Shown piece by piece: positions 1 to 11,269 of a stretch of DNA of 64,000 nt; position 1 is the first letter of the stretch, and the number at the start of each line of letters is the position of its first letter. Location: contig CM028378.1 of NCBI GenBank assembly GCA_013146195.2, forward strand, positions 35,996,227 to 36,060,226, read 5' to 3'. The notes under the pieces are model-generated. The model ran no database searches. It saw only the letters and a program-made list of their open reading frames with translations, and was not told the origin of the DNA. Made by a program: the position numbers and the translations under genes. Origin of the DNA: Codonopsis lanceolata. Taxonomy: Eukaryota; Streptophyta; Magnoliopsida; Asterales; Campanulaceae.

Positions 1-2953
1 GACCGAGACACAGTATGTTGTTTCTTGGTCTACCACGAAATGGGAGAACCACCAAGAAAAACAAACCAACCTGTCAGAGACCTTCATGTAAGTGGACAGC
101 TCGCCCAGTCTGAGTCGCACCAACCAGACAATGCCAAGCTACTGTCTGTCCAAAGCATAATGCCTTGACCCGATTTCCCTTTCAAATAATGAACAACACG
201 AAGGGCAGCCTCCCAATGCTCAAGACGAGGATGTTGCATGAATTGAGACAACACATGGACCGAATAGACAAGATCGGGACGTGTCACGGACAAGTAAATG
301 AGACGTCCAATGAGACGCCTATATTGCGCTGCGTCATCAAGAAGCATCCCTTTCGCAAGAGCAAGCTTGTGATTTGGTTCAATGGGAAAGTCAGCTGGTT
401 TGCTCCCATCAAATCGGTTTCCAAAATAATATCCGAGGCATATTTTCGTTGACACAAAAAAATACCCTCAGGATTTCGTGCCACTTCAAGTCCCAAAAAA
501 TACTTCAGAACCCCCAAATCCTTCATGTGAAAACAATTGCTTAGGTTTGTCTTGAATTTCGACATTGCCTCCAGGTTGTTTCCCGCAATAATAAAATCAT
601 CGACATAAATAAGTACTGTGAGCTGCGTTGTTCCTTGAGTCAAGGTGAAAAGGGAATAATCAGAGTGGGATTGAGAGAATCCATAGCTTGTCAAAGCGGT
701 GGTCAATTTAGCGAACCAGCACCGCGGAGCTTGACGAAGACCATACAGAGATTTACGAAGACGACAGACCTGATTTGGCTTGAAGACGGAAAACCCAGGA
801 GGAACTTTCATGTAGACCTCTTCATTCAAATCCCCATGCAAGAAAGCATTATGCACATCCATTTGATGAACATTCCACTTTCTAACTGCAGCAATGGCAA
901 GAAAAGCACGAACAATCACCATTTTTGCCACTGGAGCAAACGTCTCAGAATAATCAAGCCCTTCAACCTGATGATTTCCAAGTATGACTAACCGAGCTTT
1001 GAACCTTTCAATGCTGCCATCAGAGTTTTATTTGATCTTATAGACCCATTTGCTTCCCAGTGCTTTCTTCCCGGGAGGAAGAGTAGTCCAAGTCTCATTG
1101 TCTTCAAAAGCTGTAATTTCCTTTCTCATTGCTGCTCTCCAACGAGAATGTTGCACTGCATCCTTAAATCCTTTTGGTTTTTCACCAGTCGTTATAGTTG
1201 CAAGAAAATTCCTGTGTCGTGTAGAAAATCGTTCACAATTAATGTAATGTGCTATGGGATAAGGAGTACCTAAGGAAGATGATGAAGACGGGGAATCCTG
1301 AGAGAAATGGCGAACTTTCCGTATGGTATGAGTGACAAAATCACGAAGAAGAACCGAAGGCTGTTTAGATCGCATCCCCCTTCCTAGTTCTTCCATGGGT
1401 GGTGAAGGTGGTGATTCCTCCGTAATTCCACCTCCTTCATTTACGGAACTGCTACCCGACGATTCATCCCTTTCGTCCAATCTATGGTCCCTCGGTGTCT
1501 CGTCTTCATCAATGCCCACAGATTGATCCATAGTAACCTGTGGTGTTGCCTGCCTTGGCCTAGCAAAGGGGAACTCGTCCTCAAAAAATCGGACATCTCG
1601 TGACACAAACACATCTCCTGTATCCAGATCATATAATTTCCAACCTTTCTTTCCGAAAGGATACCCGACGAAGACACACTTTCTACTGCGACTAGCAAAC
1701 TTGTCGCCTTTGTGTTTTTTATTATGAGCATAGCATAAGGATCCAAAAACCCGAAGTGAGGCATAAGATGGGACCTTCCCAAACAGTACTTCAAATGGTG
1801 TCTTATTATTAATGATGGTAGAAGGAGTTCTATTTATTAAATGACAGGCGGTCAACACACACTCCCCCCAAAAAGAAACTGGCAAATTCCCTTCAAAGCG
1901 AAGTGCTTGAGCAACGTTCAAAATATGTCTATGCTTGCGTTCAACACGTCCATTCTGTTGTGGGGTTCCAACACAAGATGTTTCAAAAATAATTCCATTA
2001 TCAGCAAAGTAGTCAAGTAAGCAATGAAATTCTGTCCCATTGTCGCTATGAACATGCTTCACTGTTTTATCAAATTGTCGTTTTACCATAGAAACAAAGT
2101 TTAAAAACATCCGTTTTTCCTCCGTTTTATCCTGAAGAAAATAAACCCAAGTTGCTCGAGAAAAATCATCTATTATAGTCAGAAAATAATATGCCTCACA
2201 CAATGAAGGAGTTCGATAACCACACCACAAATCACAATGAATTAAATCAAATATGCCACTGGCTTTATTGTTACTAATAGGAAAACTATCTCGGGTTTGT
2301 TTTGCACGTTGACATACATCACAAGATGTATTTTTAGTTCTACCAAATTTACTTACGTTAGGTACTAATTTCACGACATTTTCAGAAAGATGTCCTAACC
2401 GTCTATGCCATAAATCCATTGATGCCTCTCCATGTACTGCCAAAGCCTTCGATTGAGAAATACCACGGAAAAAATAAAGCCCATCTCTCTGTTCACCCAC
2501 TCCAATCAGCGTCCCCGTCATACGGTCATGTATAACACATACATCATTAGTGAAATAAACGACACAATCCGACTTATTTATCAATTGAGATACAGAAATC
2601 AAATTGCATTTCAAAGAGGGCACGTAGAACACGTTCTCCAATTGTAACCCCTCATCCAATATCACTTTTCCTTCTTGAGTTGCAACTGCATGTTGTCCAT
2701 CGGGCAAGCCCACTGGACAATTTCTGATCTCGTGCATATCTACTAAAGAGGTTACGTCACCCGTAACATGGTTCGATGCTCCAGTATCAATAATCCATTC
2801 ACATATATCATGCTTACCATTGAGTCGATCAAAAGAAAATTTGGAATTATTAAGCATGTTTAATAGTTGTTGCCACTGCGCTGCTGATATTGGTAAGTTT
2901 GAAACCTCTTCACTGTTGAATGGTACGCCACCACTGTCCCCTTGCTGTTGCAT
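1..2953 (-). pseudogene. copia pol remnant: integrase, reverse transcriptase, RNase H
   Basis: A 641-codon open stretch (2953 to 1028) holds the GAG-pre-integrase zone and a DDE integrase core (HCDLW, DDFSR, HSDNGTEF, TPQQNGRVERKH). It ends at KWVYKIK followed by TAA at 1030-1028. The same frame then continues into RT: KWNVHQMDVHNAFLHGDL, the catalytic YVDD (LIYVDDFIIAG), and KYFLGLEV. Near position 420-460 the reading shifts by one frame into the RNase H part, with RPDLVYSVHVLSQF and GWCDSDWASC. TGA and TAG codons interrupt the last bases before the window edge. All domains are recognisable, none forms a continuous polyprotein. Confidence 0.93.
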
Positions 2954-3477
2954 GCCGCTGCTGGTGGTGTTGTTTTCACGAACAGGATAGGATGCTCCTC
3001 CTCTACCTCGGCCCTGTGAAGCAGCGTTGCGGTTTCCACCACGCCCTGCTGTTGAGCCGCCTCTTCCCCCGCCTTTTCCACCGCGAGGTCTGTCTCCCCA
3101 CTATTCAGGAAATCCTATCGGTTGAAAGCACCCGCTTTCATCGTGTCCCTCTCTACTACAATGCTTGCAGAATTTTGACGAGGCATCCCCTTTCCTTTTC
3201 CTTTTATGTCTGGCTGCACCTTGAAAGCCATAACGTTGTCACGATCGTCTTTGTGTTTAGTTACAGCCCCTCCCCGTAGACGCTCTTCTTGAACAACGTT
3301 GTGATACGCTTGATTCAAAGTAGGTAGAGGGTCTAACGAAAGAACATTTGATCTTATCGCTCCATATACTTCATTCAAACCCATAAGAAAGCAGTGAAGA
3401 CGGTCCGTTTCTCGCATTCTTGCGAACTTGGTGCCGAGATCACATGTGCACTTTCCACACTCGCATCCCGGAAGCAC
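2954..3477 (-). pseudogene. copia gag remnant with CCHC zinc knuckle
   Basis: Capsid-type sequence runs left from 3477, including FLMGLNEVYGAIRSNVL and LPTLNQAYHNVVQEER, typical of plant copia Gag. A frame change follows. In the new frame 3169-3128 encodes a nucleic-acid-binding knuckle, CKHCSREGHDESGC (C-x2-C-x4-H-x4-C). A TAG at 3101-3103 ends that frame shortly after. A Gly/Arg-rich stretch then leads into the pol frame. The N-terminal part of Gag (3478 to about 4000) has no long frame. Gag would package the element RNA; this copy is broken. Confidence 0.85.
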
Positions 3478-4019
3478 TTCATAATTTGTGAGTTCATCCC
3501 ATAGCTGTTTAAGCCTTCCAAAATAATTTCACTAATAATTTGCAATCAGCAAGAGCCATCTTTAATTGTTGGATTCTGGGTCCATTAATGATGCAGAATC
3601 GTTCCTTCAAATCATTCCACAACAATTATGCCTCTTCATGATAAGATATGGTCGATCGAAGGCTAGGTTCGATCGTGTTCATGACCCATGAGACAATCGT
3701 GGAATTAACTGTCTACCAGTCATTGAGTCTCTCTTCTTCTTCCGGAATCTTGATGGTTCCATCGACAAAACCGAATTTTCTTCGTGCCCTTAGCGACAAT
3801 CGTATAGATCGCGCCCATTCATCGTAGTTCTCACTACGAAGTTGAATATGAGTAATAACGTTTCCCAGATTGTCTTGGGATCCGAGAAAGAAAGGAAAAG
3901 AAGAATCAAGCTTCTTGATTAGATTACTTCCCCCTGTAGTGTTCTGGTCGTTTCCCCCCAGCCATGGCGTCGTTATGCAGTTTGTGTGTATAGGATTTTT
4001 GGTTGTGCTTTTAGGTTTG

Positions 4020-4031
4020 GCTCTGATACCA
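4020..4031 (-). other. Primer-binding site, initiator tRNA-Met
   Basis: Minus-strand TGGTATCAGAGC is the standard plant copia primer site complementary to the 3' end of initiator tRNA-Met. It abuts the LTR and sets the direction of the element. Confidence 0.92.
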
Positions 4032-4248
4032 TGTTAATTAGGAAGATTTAATTGGTAAAACCCAATTCTGCCTTCTCTTTAGAAGACGACTATTTATATA
4101 TATCAAAGTCCCAAAGAATAGCTTCCAGTATCTATCCTTACTTTGCTAACAAGGAAACTAAAACAATTAGGAAACTGTTTAATTAGTGAACTATTAAACA
4201 ATTACCATAATAAAGAAACCCAAAGTCAAACAGCCCAAACTCCCAGCA
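4032..4248 (-). repeat. 5' LTR of the copia element, about 217 bp
   Basis: The inner edge is fixed by the primer-binding site: on the minus strand the LTR ends ...TTAACA directly before TGGTATCAGAGC. The outer edge is placed at TGCTGGGAGTTTGGGC on the minus strand; a TGATGCTGGG start three bases further out is also possible. The partner LTR is off-window, so neither edge nor the 5-bp TSD can be checked here. Confidence 0.7.
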
Positions 4249-5080
4249 TCAGTACTGCTATGCGAGCATTGCATGCATAACAGCAACAACACGACATTAC
4301 ATTGTAGGCAGCCTTCCCAATATAAGATAACCTCTAAAACATAAAAATTGAAAATAGATATATCCTTGTTATACCCATATTCACTTGGGAAGGATGAAGG
4401 AACTCAGGTTTTGGGGGTGATTAATTTTATGGCTATTCAAATAAGCCACGACAATAACGCAACAACAACAATGGAGGACAGAGATGAGGTTGTCGATGCC
4501 AGAAGACTCGACCGTCATATTCAAGGAGTTTTTAAATTATAGCACTTCCAGCTACGTACGTTCGGTGAAGATCAAAAGCGAAGAATAAAGATTATGTCAA
4601 ATTGGAAATTTGGTGCAAGTAGGAGAGAGAGTTAACGTCTGGGTCAAATTGCTGAGAGAGGAAAATGAGGGTTTTTTTAGAAATGAGAGAGAGAGAGGTC
4701 GGTTGTATGAGAGGAAATCAAAGAGTTTTGTTTGTAAAAAGAGGGAGAAGGATCATGTTAGAATTTATGAGTGAAGTCTTTTATTTTCAATGCATTAATT
4801 CATGTCTCAAGTTCCGATCGCTATCACATTTGATTTTTGTATTATTTAATTATATATGTTTGTTGTATATAGGAGTTTCTATTTTAAGAAAGTAAATTTT
4901 GATAGGATTTTACTATTTTTAGATATATATATATATATATATATATATATTCTTAGGAAAATACTTGAAGTAGATAATTCATTTATATTTGGAGGTAACG
5001 CGATCTTTATTCAATGAATTCCAAAATAAGTTCTAGATTTTTATTAAAATTAAGACAAATTTATGAACCATATTAATTAG
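4249..5080. other. Unassigned AT-rich spacer with a short (AT)n
   Basis: No gene recognised. A short (AT) run lies at about 4922-4950. Small open stretches at 4348-4542 and 4665-4895 have no family features or splice context. Confidence 0.5.
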
Positions 5081-5575
5081 TAGTTCATGTACTTTAGTAC
5101 CATTCTTTTCAAGGACAGATTACCAATAGTCTATGTGCTTTACAATCATTTGGGATTGGGCTCTAAGCTGATTTTTTTTTCTTCGAAAATTAGGTCCTTG
5201 TACCGTGCACGTTAAACGCAGTTGGTCCTTCTGTCCAAATCTAACAAAAAAAAAAATTTGTTAAGTGCCTACATGTGCATTTGTCTAGGGCTAAGTCATT
5301 TCAATAAAAAAGAGTACATAGACCATTTGTGAAGTTTTTGTGAGCAGTTTTTCTTCAGAATTATAAGAAAACTTGAAACTTTAGGATCTACTCCAAGAAA
5401 ACTCATATCATTCAAATAAGATAAAACACATTTTTCGACCATACAACTTTTTAAAAACTTGCAATATGACCACTGGAAGTTTAAAACTATTATTCTTGCC
5501 ACTGCCACTATACATTGATTATGCTGCAAGTGAATGCATTTTGTGTACGGACGTTAGTTCATCCATTAAATTTAT
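5080..5575 (-). repeat. Dispersed repeat, copy A
   Basis: The reverse complement aligns with 11270-12010. Shared blocks include the AAAATTAG...GTTAAAC...CAGTT(A/G)GTCCTT run, the ACAAATGCAC run and the short TACTCTTTTT stretch. A third partial copy may lie at about 60000-60190. No transposon class could be assigned; a decayed non-autonomous element is most likely. Copy A lacks the 255-bp insertion found in copy B. Confidence 0.55.
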
Positions 5576-5672
5576 ATAAAATCCTTATTTTGCCCGTATA
5601 AATTTCCATTATTTACTAAACAAAAGATAAACCCTTCCAGATCCAATCCCCTATTTCCCTTTCCCCCAACAC

Positions 5673-5675
<3 letters not shown>

Positions 5676-5728
<53 letters not shown>
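5676..5728. repeat. Compound microsatellite (CT)n(AC)n
   Basis: An uninterrupted CT run passes directly into an AC run of about ten units. Confidence 0.95.
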
Positions 5729-6287
5729 GAACAAAAGTTGTATCTCTCCCTCCCTCTATTTCCTTTCACCTCCATTGGACATCATCGGTCGAAAAATTCT
5801 TGTAGGTCATTACAGATCGTCCCTTTCAAGTGTTGTCTCACCTCTCCTCCATTTTCCTCTACTCATTCCCCCGTTTGATCAAATATGAAGAGGAACCCAA
5901 CCAGGAATTGGGCCAGCTATCTCGGATGGAGCTTGATAGAGAGCGTTAGAGCTAAAGTGAGACCATGACAAATGAGGCTTTACTTTCTCGCACTTCGTCC
6001 TTCGTTCAAACTTCAGATCAAGTCCACATTCTCTGTCATTACCAAGGCAGTCAATAGAGAGCCGCTCCTGATCCCCAATCTCTTTTATGAAATTCTCCTT
6101 CTTAGCCTTTATCCAGAGGTGCCTTCGGTAGTGGGGCAGTACTTTTATTGCTCATCTAACGCTTCGATTTGGGGGTAGGTGTACTGTGACGACCCGACCC
6201 AGACCCCAACACGGAATCCCAAGGTAGTTCCGCCAAAAGAAACTAAATAACCGACAATTAGTACCTGCCAAGCATGATGACACAAGT

Positions 6288-6922
6288 CATTACCGTAGGT
6301 TCATTGAAGGATTTTCAAAGATTGCTACTCCTATGACTAACTTGACACAGAAGAAGTCCACCTTTATCTGGAGTGACAAGTGTGAATCTAGTTTCCAAGA
6401 ATTGAATAGGAGATTGACTACGACTCCTGTTTTGGCATTGCTCAATGGATGTGATAACTTTGTGATTTATAGTGATGCTTCATTAGAAGGCTTGGGTTGC
6501 GTGCTTATGCAGAACATAAGGGTTATTACTTATGCTTGAGGAAGTTATCATCTTACGAGCATAATTATCCAACACATGACATTGAGTTAGCAACAATTAT
6601 CTTCACGCTTCACAAGTAGAAACATTACCTTTATGGAGCGAAGTTTGAGGTATTCACCGATCATAAGAGTTTGAAGTACCCCTTCTCACAGAAAGAGTTG
6701 AATATGAGACAGAGGCGTTGGATAGAGAAGATTAAGGATCATTATTGTACTATCCTTTACCATCCGGGGAAAGCGAATGTTGTTGCAGATGCCTTGAGTA
6801 GGAAGACTTATATGTCTTGTGTTGATGATGAGAGAGTGGAAGATGCTAGAGGATGTCCATGAGTGGAGTCTTGTTGAGAACGAGCGTAGTATTATAAAGG
6901 TTGCAGCGTTAATGCTCGCGTA
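6288..6922 (+). pseudogene. Ty3/gypsy RT/RNase H fragment
   Basis: The fragment starts abruptly at YRRFIEGFSKIATPMTNLTQ, the end of a gypsy reverse transcriptase. It continues through the RNase H domain (FVIYSDASLEGLGCVLMQ; FTDHKSLKY; NMRQRRWIE; YHPGKANVVADALSRK) and ends in VENERSIIKVAALMLA at a TAG. A frameshift near 6535 and a TAG replacing Trp near 6618 break it. The spacing and the ALSRK ending suit a Del/Tekay-type chromovirus (inference). There is no integrase, gag or LTR, so this is an isolated internal scrap. It abuts the oppositely oriented Ogre-like gag at about 6922. Confidence 0.88.
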
Positions 6923-7611
6923 GAAAATTCCATTTTGTTCAAGATCTTGTGCATCATACTTTTTAGGTTCTCCATTTCTGCCTCTATTTTGGTGGGAGGA
7001 AGTGCTGGGTTTTGGTATATATTGGAGGGATTGGGGGTAACTGGGTTTATTTTGGGTTGTGGCATTTGGTAAGGATTTTTGTAAAGATTTTGAGGAGGTA
7101 GGTTATTGTTGGTTTCTGCCTGACGACCAGGGTCATTGAAGGATATATAGGTCGTTACTTGGCCTGGTTGAGAATAGCTTCTGGGATCCATATGTGGGCT
7201 ATTTTGGAGTGGATTGGCAATGGGAAATGGAAGGCCACTTGGATTTTGAGGTATATGGGTGTTTGGGAAAGGGTATGGTGGATATGGTGAGAAAGGGTTA
7301 AAATTTTGGTAATAAGTATTTGGTGAGAAATTGGTGATTGGGGTGCTGGCGATTGGTGGAAGGTTAGTGTTTGGCTGAAGGTTTGGGTTTAGAGGAGTAT
7401 GAAAAGTGAATGCTTCTTAAGGGGTTGCAGGGAAAGTGGTTCCCTCAACATTGGGCCTTGGACTTTGCATGAGGTTTGCCATCTGACTCATTATGCGATC
7501 AGCCTGTGCACCCAAATTTTGATCTAACCATTGTTACATGGCTGGAGTAGGAGCGAACCCGGTAGCTCCTGCATCGGTACCCGTTGTAGACTGTTCATTT
7601 TCGGCGGTCAT
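6923..7611 (-). pseudogene. Gag N-terminus of the Ogre-like element
   Basis: The frame starts at ATG 7611-7609 (MTAENEQS...) and runs about 230 codons in one phase, with only two stops: TAA at 7536-7534 and TAA at 7419-7417. The product is rich in Pro, Asn and Gln (NPNLQPNTNLPP, SPYPPYPFPN) and then gains a more helical stretch, IEAEMENLKSMMHKILNKMEF. Beyond about 6923 the sequence belongs to another element. The phase kept across both stops suggests point decay of a once-coding region. The Gag call rests on position after LTR, primer site and leader, not on a conserved domain. Confidence 0.68.
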
Positions 7612-8836
7612 TCTGTCCAAATCTATATTTTTTGAACCAATTCTGATATTTTCTGATCTGACCTCTGTGCTTGTTTCCCGTATCAAACGACCGGTGCTAT
7701 CTTTGTCTTTCCAAATTTGGGCTAGGTTTCTGAGGAAAAGGGGTTGAGGGTATCAGAAGGGAATGACTGAAGGCTTTTGGGTTTGAGTACATTGTGTCTT
7801 TATTATTAGTATTTCTTATTATTATTCATTTTCCCTACAATTGATCGAACAAGCACTTGCTTTGTTTTGACGGTCTCAGGACTATTCCTGAAATAGTGGA
7901 TTCTTTCTCCAGAGAATAGAAACCTCGTATTCCACCTGCCTTTCGACTCCCCAAGATCGGACTAATCTAAGGCGAATGATCTATACTCTTTCCGGGATCC
8001 ACCATTCAAAATGGTCTAGGTCAAACATCAGAAAATTATTGGTCAGCCCCTGTGCATATTTTTATTCATATCTCTCTTTTTTTGTTTTTTTTTTTTGCTT
8101 CATTTTTTTTTGCACAGGGACTGGTCAATAATTTAGAGATATAAAAATCGATCGGTCCATGAAGTGTCCTGAGAATCTATTTGCAATTTAACGTTGGCTG
8201 ATGCAGGGGGTAGGCTGGCCATGGTGTAGGGTAGCAGTTCGGAATATCTCTACATGCGTGCTCGTGTGTGCGGTATCTAAAAAGCAGTAAAAATGTTTTT
8301 TTTCAGATATAAAGCAATAAATAAAACAGATATGACATGTCTTGCTGTTCTTTATGGATTTTCTCGGCTTATTTAGTTTGAGCGTGAACAAGCAACCATT
8401 CAGATCAAGAAATAGAAAGAAAAATGTGGAATCTATCCATTCCTATTAATTACATATTGGTCCTAATCCCCAAAATAAAATGACATAATTAAATAATATT
8501 TAAATATTTTGCGCGATAAAAATAAAGCAAGCAGAATAATAATATTAAGCAGAATAAAGTAATAATAAAATAAAGCCCCAACACTTTTTTGTTATATTGC
8601 CCGAAAATCTATTTTATTGTTTTTTTATACATGTAACGGTACCTGAAACGAAACTGCTGCAAGTGAACGGTTATGCACAAATATATATACAGATATATAA
8701 AAATGCGATATTTAAAATGCCAAAGAAACATAATAAGCATATTTTAGTCAGAAACTAAAAAAAACTTGTTTTTTCTTTTTCTTTTTTTTAATGAAAATGA
8801 GTCTAGCTCTCCGTTTTTATTAAAATAAAAACGACG

Positions 8837-8854
8837 TCCCCAGCAGAGTCGCCA
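8837..8854 (-). other. Primer-binding site, tRNA-Arg type
   Basis: Minus-strand TGGCGACTCTGCTGGGGA complements a tRNA 3' end of the form TCCCCAGCAGAGTCGCCA, which matches plant tRNA-Arg apart from one base as I recall it. One base separates it from the LTR end. Confidence 0.8.
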
Positions 8855-8855
8855 C

Positions 8856-10601
8856 TGTGAGTGCCCCGGGAGATTCCCCCGGATCGCGCGCTCCCTTTTT
8901 TAGGGGAACACGCGGCTCGGGGAAGACATCACTCTTTTTATTCCATCCTCCCTTGTTTAGGGAAAGACGAAATTAAAAGTGCAAAAAGAGTGTTGTCAAA
9001 AGCGCAACGCCTCGGTCACTGAGTGTGCTTTAGTCCATTATGAGTGCTTTGGATTTTTTCGTATCTCATCCTCCCTTGTTTAGGGGAAAACAAGATACAA
9101 AAAACGCATCACCCTTTTCATTCCTATCTTCCCTTGTTTAGGGAAAAGCGGAAAAGTGCAAAAAAAAAAAAAAGATGTTGCAAAGGCGCATGGGAACACG
9201 CCCTGCCTCACTGTAGACTTGTGTTCATTTTGGATCACTATGAGTGCTTTGGATTTTTCCGTATCTCATCCTCCCTTATTTAGGGGAAAACAAGATACAG
9301 AAAATGCATTACTCTTTTCATTCTCATCTTTCCTTATTTAGGGGAAAACGGAAAAGTGCAAAAAAAAAAAAAAAAAGGATGTTGTGGGCCTCACTGTAAT
9401 CCAAAATGTTATAACAGAGTCGTCATCTTTATTTTAAGGAGAAATAAAGAAAAACAAAAAATACCAGAGTTTGTAAAAAGGGTTCGGAGGCTAAGTTACG
9501 AGGTGAGAAGGTGTTAGGCACCCAACTCGCTCTTTCGGTCTCAAAAATAGTTTTTGGCTAAAATATACTTTTATTATATTTATTTAGCAAATGAAATAAA
9601 GCATTTAAACATATATATCTGTATTTACATTATTACAAACTTGCAACAGCCTCCTTCTAGGAATTACAAATATATTTATAAATATTTGGCGATAATAATG
9701 ATTCTTTTTAGTGCTATTTTCTATAGAAATCCGGGCAGCATAATTCCTTATATTTTTTACATCGGGCCGGCTGAAAATAGTATTTTTTTTATATAACCTC
9801 TTAAAGGCTTACCTTTAATAGTGTGAGGTGTGCTCGCTCTGTCCTTCCGGGAGATGGAGTCTTTTGTTGTTGTGGAGATTCGGACAGAATAACTGCTTCC
9901 GAAAGTTGCCTTTAAGCCTCGGGAATCGGACGGAGAAACTGCTTGCTTTTTGTTGTTGTTTGCTTGCTATTGGCGGAAATCAGGCAGAGCAACTGGTTGC
10001 TTCTGGTGGATTCGGGCAGAACAACTGCTCTTTTTGGGATTTTAGAACTGGAGAAATAGGATGGAATCTTAGCGGGGAGGCTAAGATTCACTTTGACCGG
10101 TTGGCTTTGTGTTTGGAGAGAGATATTTCTCAGGACGACCACTCTCTGCGTAAAGTGTAAGTGGTATGTGAAGTGTGTGAAAATTTTTCCATCCCCAATT
10201 CTGAAGCCGATCACCTTTATTTATAGGCTGGAGGAGGGACTCCTTCGTCATTAAGTTTCCTCTTCTGTGTTTCATCGGCTTGTACCGCGCGCATGAGAGA
10301 TTGTACCGAAAGCAGAACGCAACAGTGCAGGGGGACTATTGGGCGCCACCCCTTAGGAAGTGGGAGCGGCTCCCAGTTTAAGCATGGGTGGCGCTTGGGA
10401 GCATCATGGGTGGCGCCAGCTGCTTTTTTATTTTGATTTCTGACACTTTGGCCCCTTGTCATTTACTATTCATGCATCCTTTCATTTCTTTTGCATTTTT
10501 TGCAATCTAAACAATATAACTTGACATTTGTTAGTGTTTAACAGGCCTTGATATCTCATGTAAAGATTAGATATCAGAGGTACGAAATTGGGGTGTCTAC
10601 A
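8856..10601 (-). repeat. 5' LTR of the Ogre-like element, about 1746 bp
   Basis: On the minus strand it starts TGTAGACACCCCAATTTCGT and ends GGCACTCACA, giving TG...CA. The block GTTAGGCACCCAACTCGC (about 9513-9530, plus strand) is a phrase I associate with Ogre/Tat LTRs. It contains about 200-bp tandem units, GGGTGGCGC repeats near 10340-10425, and long A runs. The other LTR is absent, so the TSD cannot be tested. Open stretches inside it, such as 9828-10160, are not considered genes. Confidence 0.8.
8905..9380. repeat. Three degenerate ~200-bp tandem units inside the LTR
   Basis: Each unit has CATCCTCCCTTGTTTAGGG or a close variant, then GGAAAAGTGCAAAAA (or AAAGTGCAAAAAGA) and an A run. 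TATGAGTGCTTTGGATTTTT recurs at about 9039 and 9240, a 201-bp period. The first unit (about 8905-9037) is more diverged. Confidence 0.85.
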
Positions 10602-11269
10602 GTGGTGCTTCAGTTGCTTTTAGTGAGTGGCAATTTTGTCGGCGGCGGCTTCAATAACTTCGGTTTTAAAGAGAAGAGACCGACGCTTTAATAATTCTTT
10701 GGTGGAGTTGTTGAAATGTCAATGTGACAAGTAAGCAGAAACAAGAAAAAAATTGGTTTATATCTGTGCGATTTTTGGATTAGATCTGTAAGAAGAGGAT
10801 AGTGAAAATGGAAGTGGATTCAGTGAACGGGGTTAGGGATGGAGACGATGGATCCAAAAGCAATCTACGGTAATAGATCTAAGAGAGACTGTGGCTACAA
10901 CTACTACAACACTTCATCGCAAGAAACAATTTTGAAGTCTGCCTAGGAAAAGCGAAACCCATAATTGATGAATTGAGAGCTGTATTTTAAGGTTTGTTTA
11001 GATAGAGAGAGAAATAAAGAAATGTACAAAGAGAAGGCAAAAACTAACCTTGGGTGACACAACCCAGTCATAAAACCCTCCCCCAAAGTTTTTAAGAAGG
11101 TAAAACAAGTGGTGTAATCTCATTAGCCCCACACTAGATTTGGATTTCAATTTGGTAAGTAACTAAATTCCCCCGAAGCTTTGGTTTTGATGGCGCCATT
11201 GTTGAGGATGAGAGAGAAAATGGAGGTGTGAATTTTAAATTTATGAGACTTATGTAAATTAATTACTAG
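10602..11269. other. Unassigned spacer
   Basis: Nothing recognised: no long frame, no clear repeat ends. It begins at the Ogre-like LTR end and runs into dispersed repeat copy B. Confidence 0.5.

Larger units (their letters stand above)
1..4248 (-). mobile_element. Ty1/copia LTR retrotransposon, degenerate, cut by the window start
   Basis: Read on the minus strand the order is 5' LTR, initiator-tRNA-Met primer site, gag with a zinc knuckle, integrase, reverse transcriptase, RNase H. Integrase before RT is the copia order. The frame is broken by a stop in gag, a TAA between integrase and RT, a frameshift between RT and RNase H, and two more stops at the edge, so this copy cannot work alone. 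The 3' LTR must lie outside the window to the left. Several stops look like C-to-T changes (CGA to TGA, TGG to TAG), as expected for a methylated, silenced copy. Lineage within copia was not resolved. Confidence 0.95.
6923..10601 (-). mobile_element. Ogre/Tat-like Ty3/gypsy element, 5' part
   Basis: Read on the minus strand: a long 5' LTR (10601 to 8856), a tRNA-Arg-type primer site, about 1.2 kb of leader, then a Pro/Asn/Gln-rich gag N-terminus that is lost at about 6923. A long LTR, a tRNA-Arg primer site and a low-complexity gag start are features of the Ogre/Tat lineage. No protease, RT or integrase of this element remains, and the flank is unrelated gypsy sequence, so the element was cut by rearrangement or deletion. 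Confidence 0.82.

Noticed and set aside
635..991. 118-codon plus-strand frame
   Set aside because: Antisense to the copia reverse transcriptase, which has conserved motifs on the minus strand.
9828..10160. 110-codon plus-strand frame with an overlapping minus-strand frame
   Set aside because: Lies wholly inside the Ogre-like LTR and shows no domain; chance frames.
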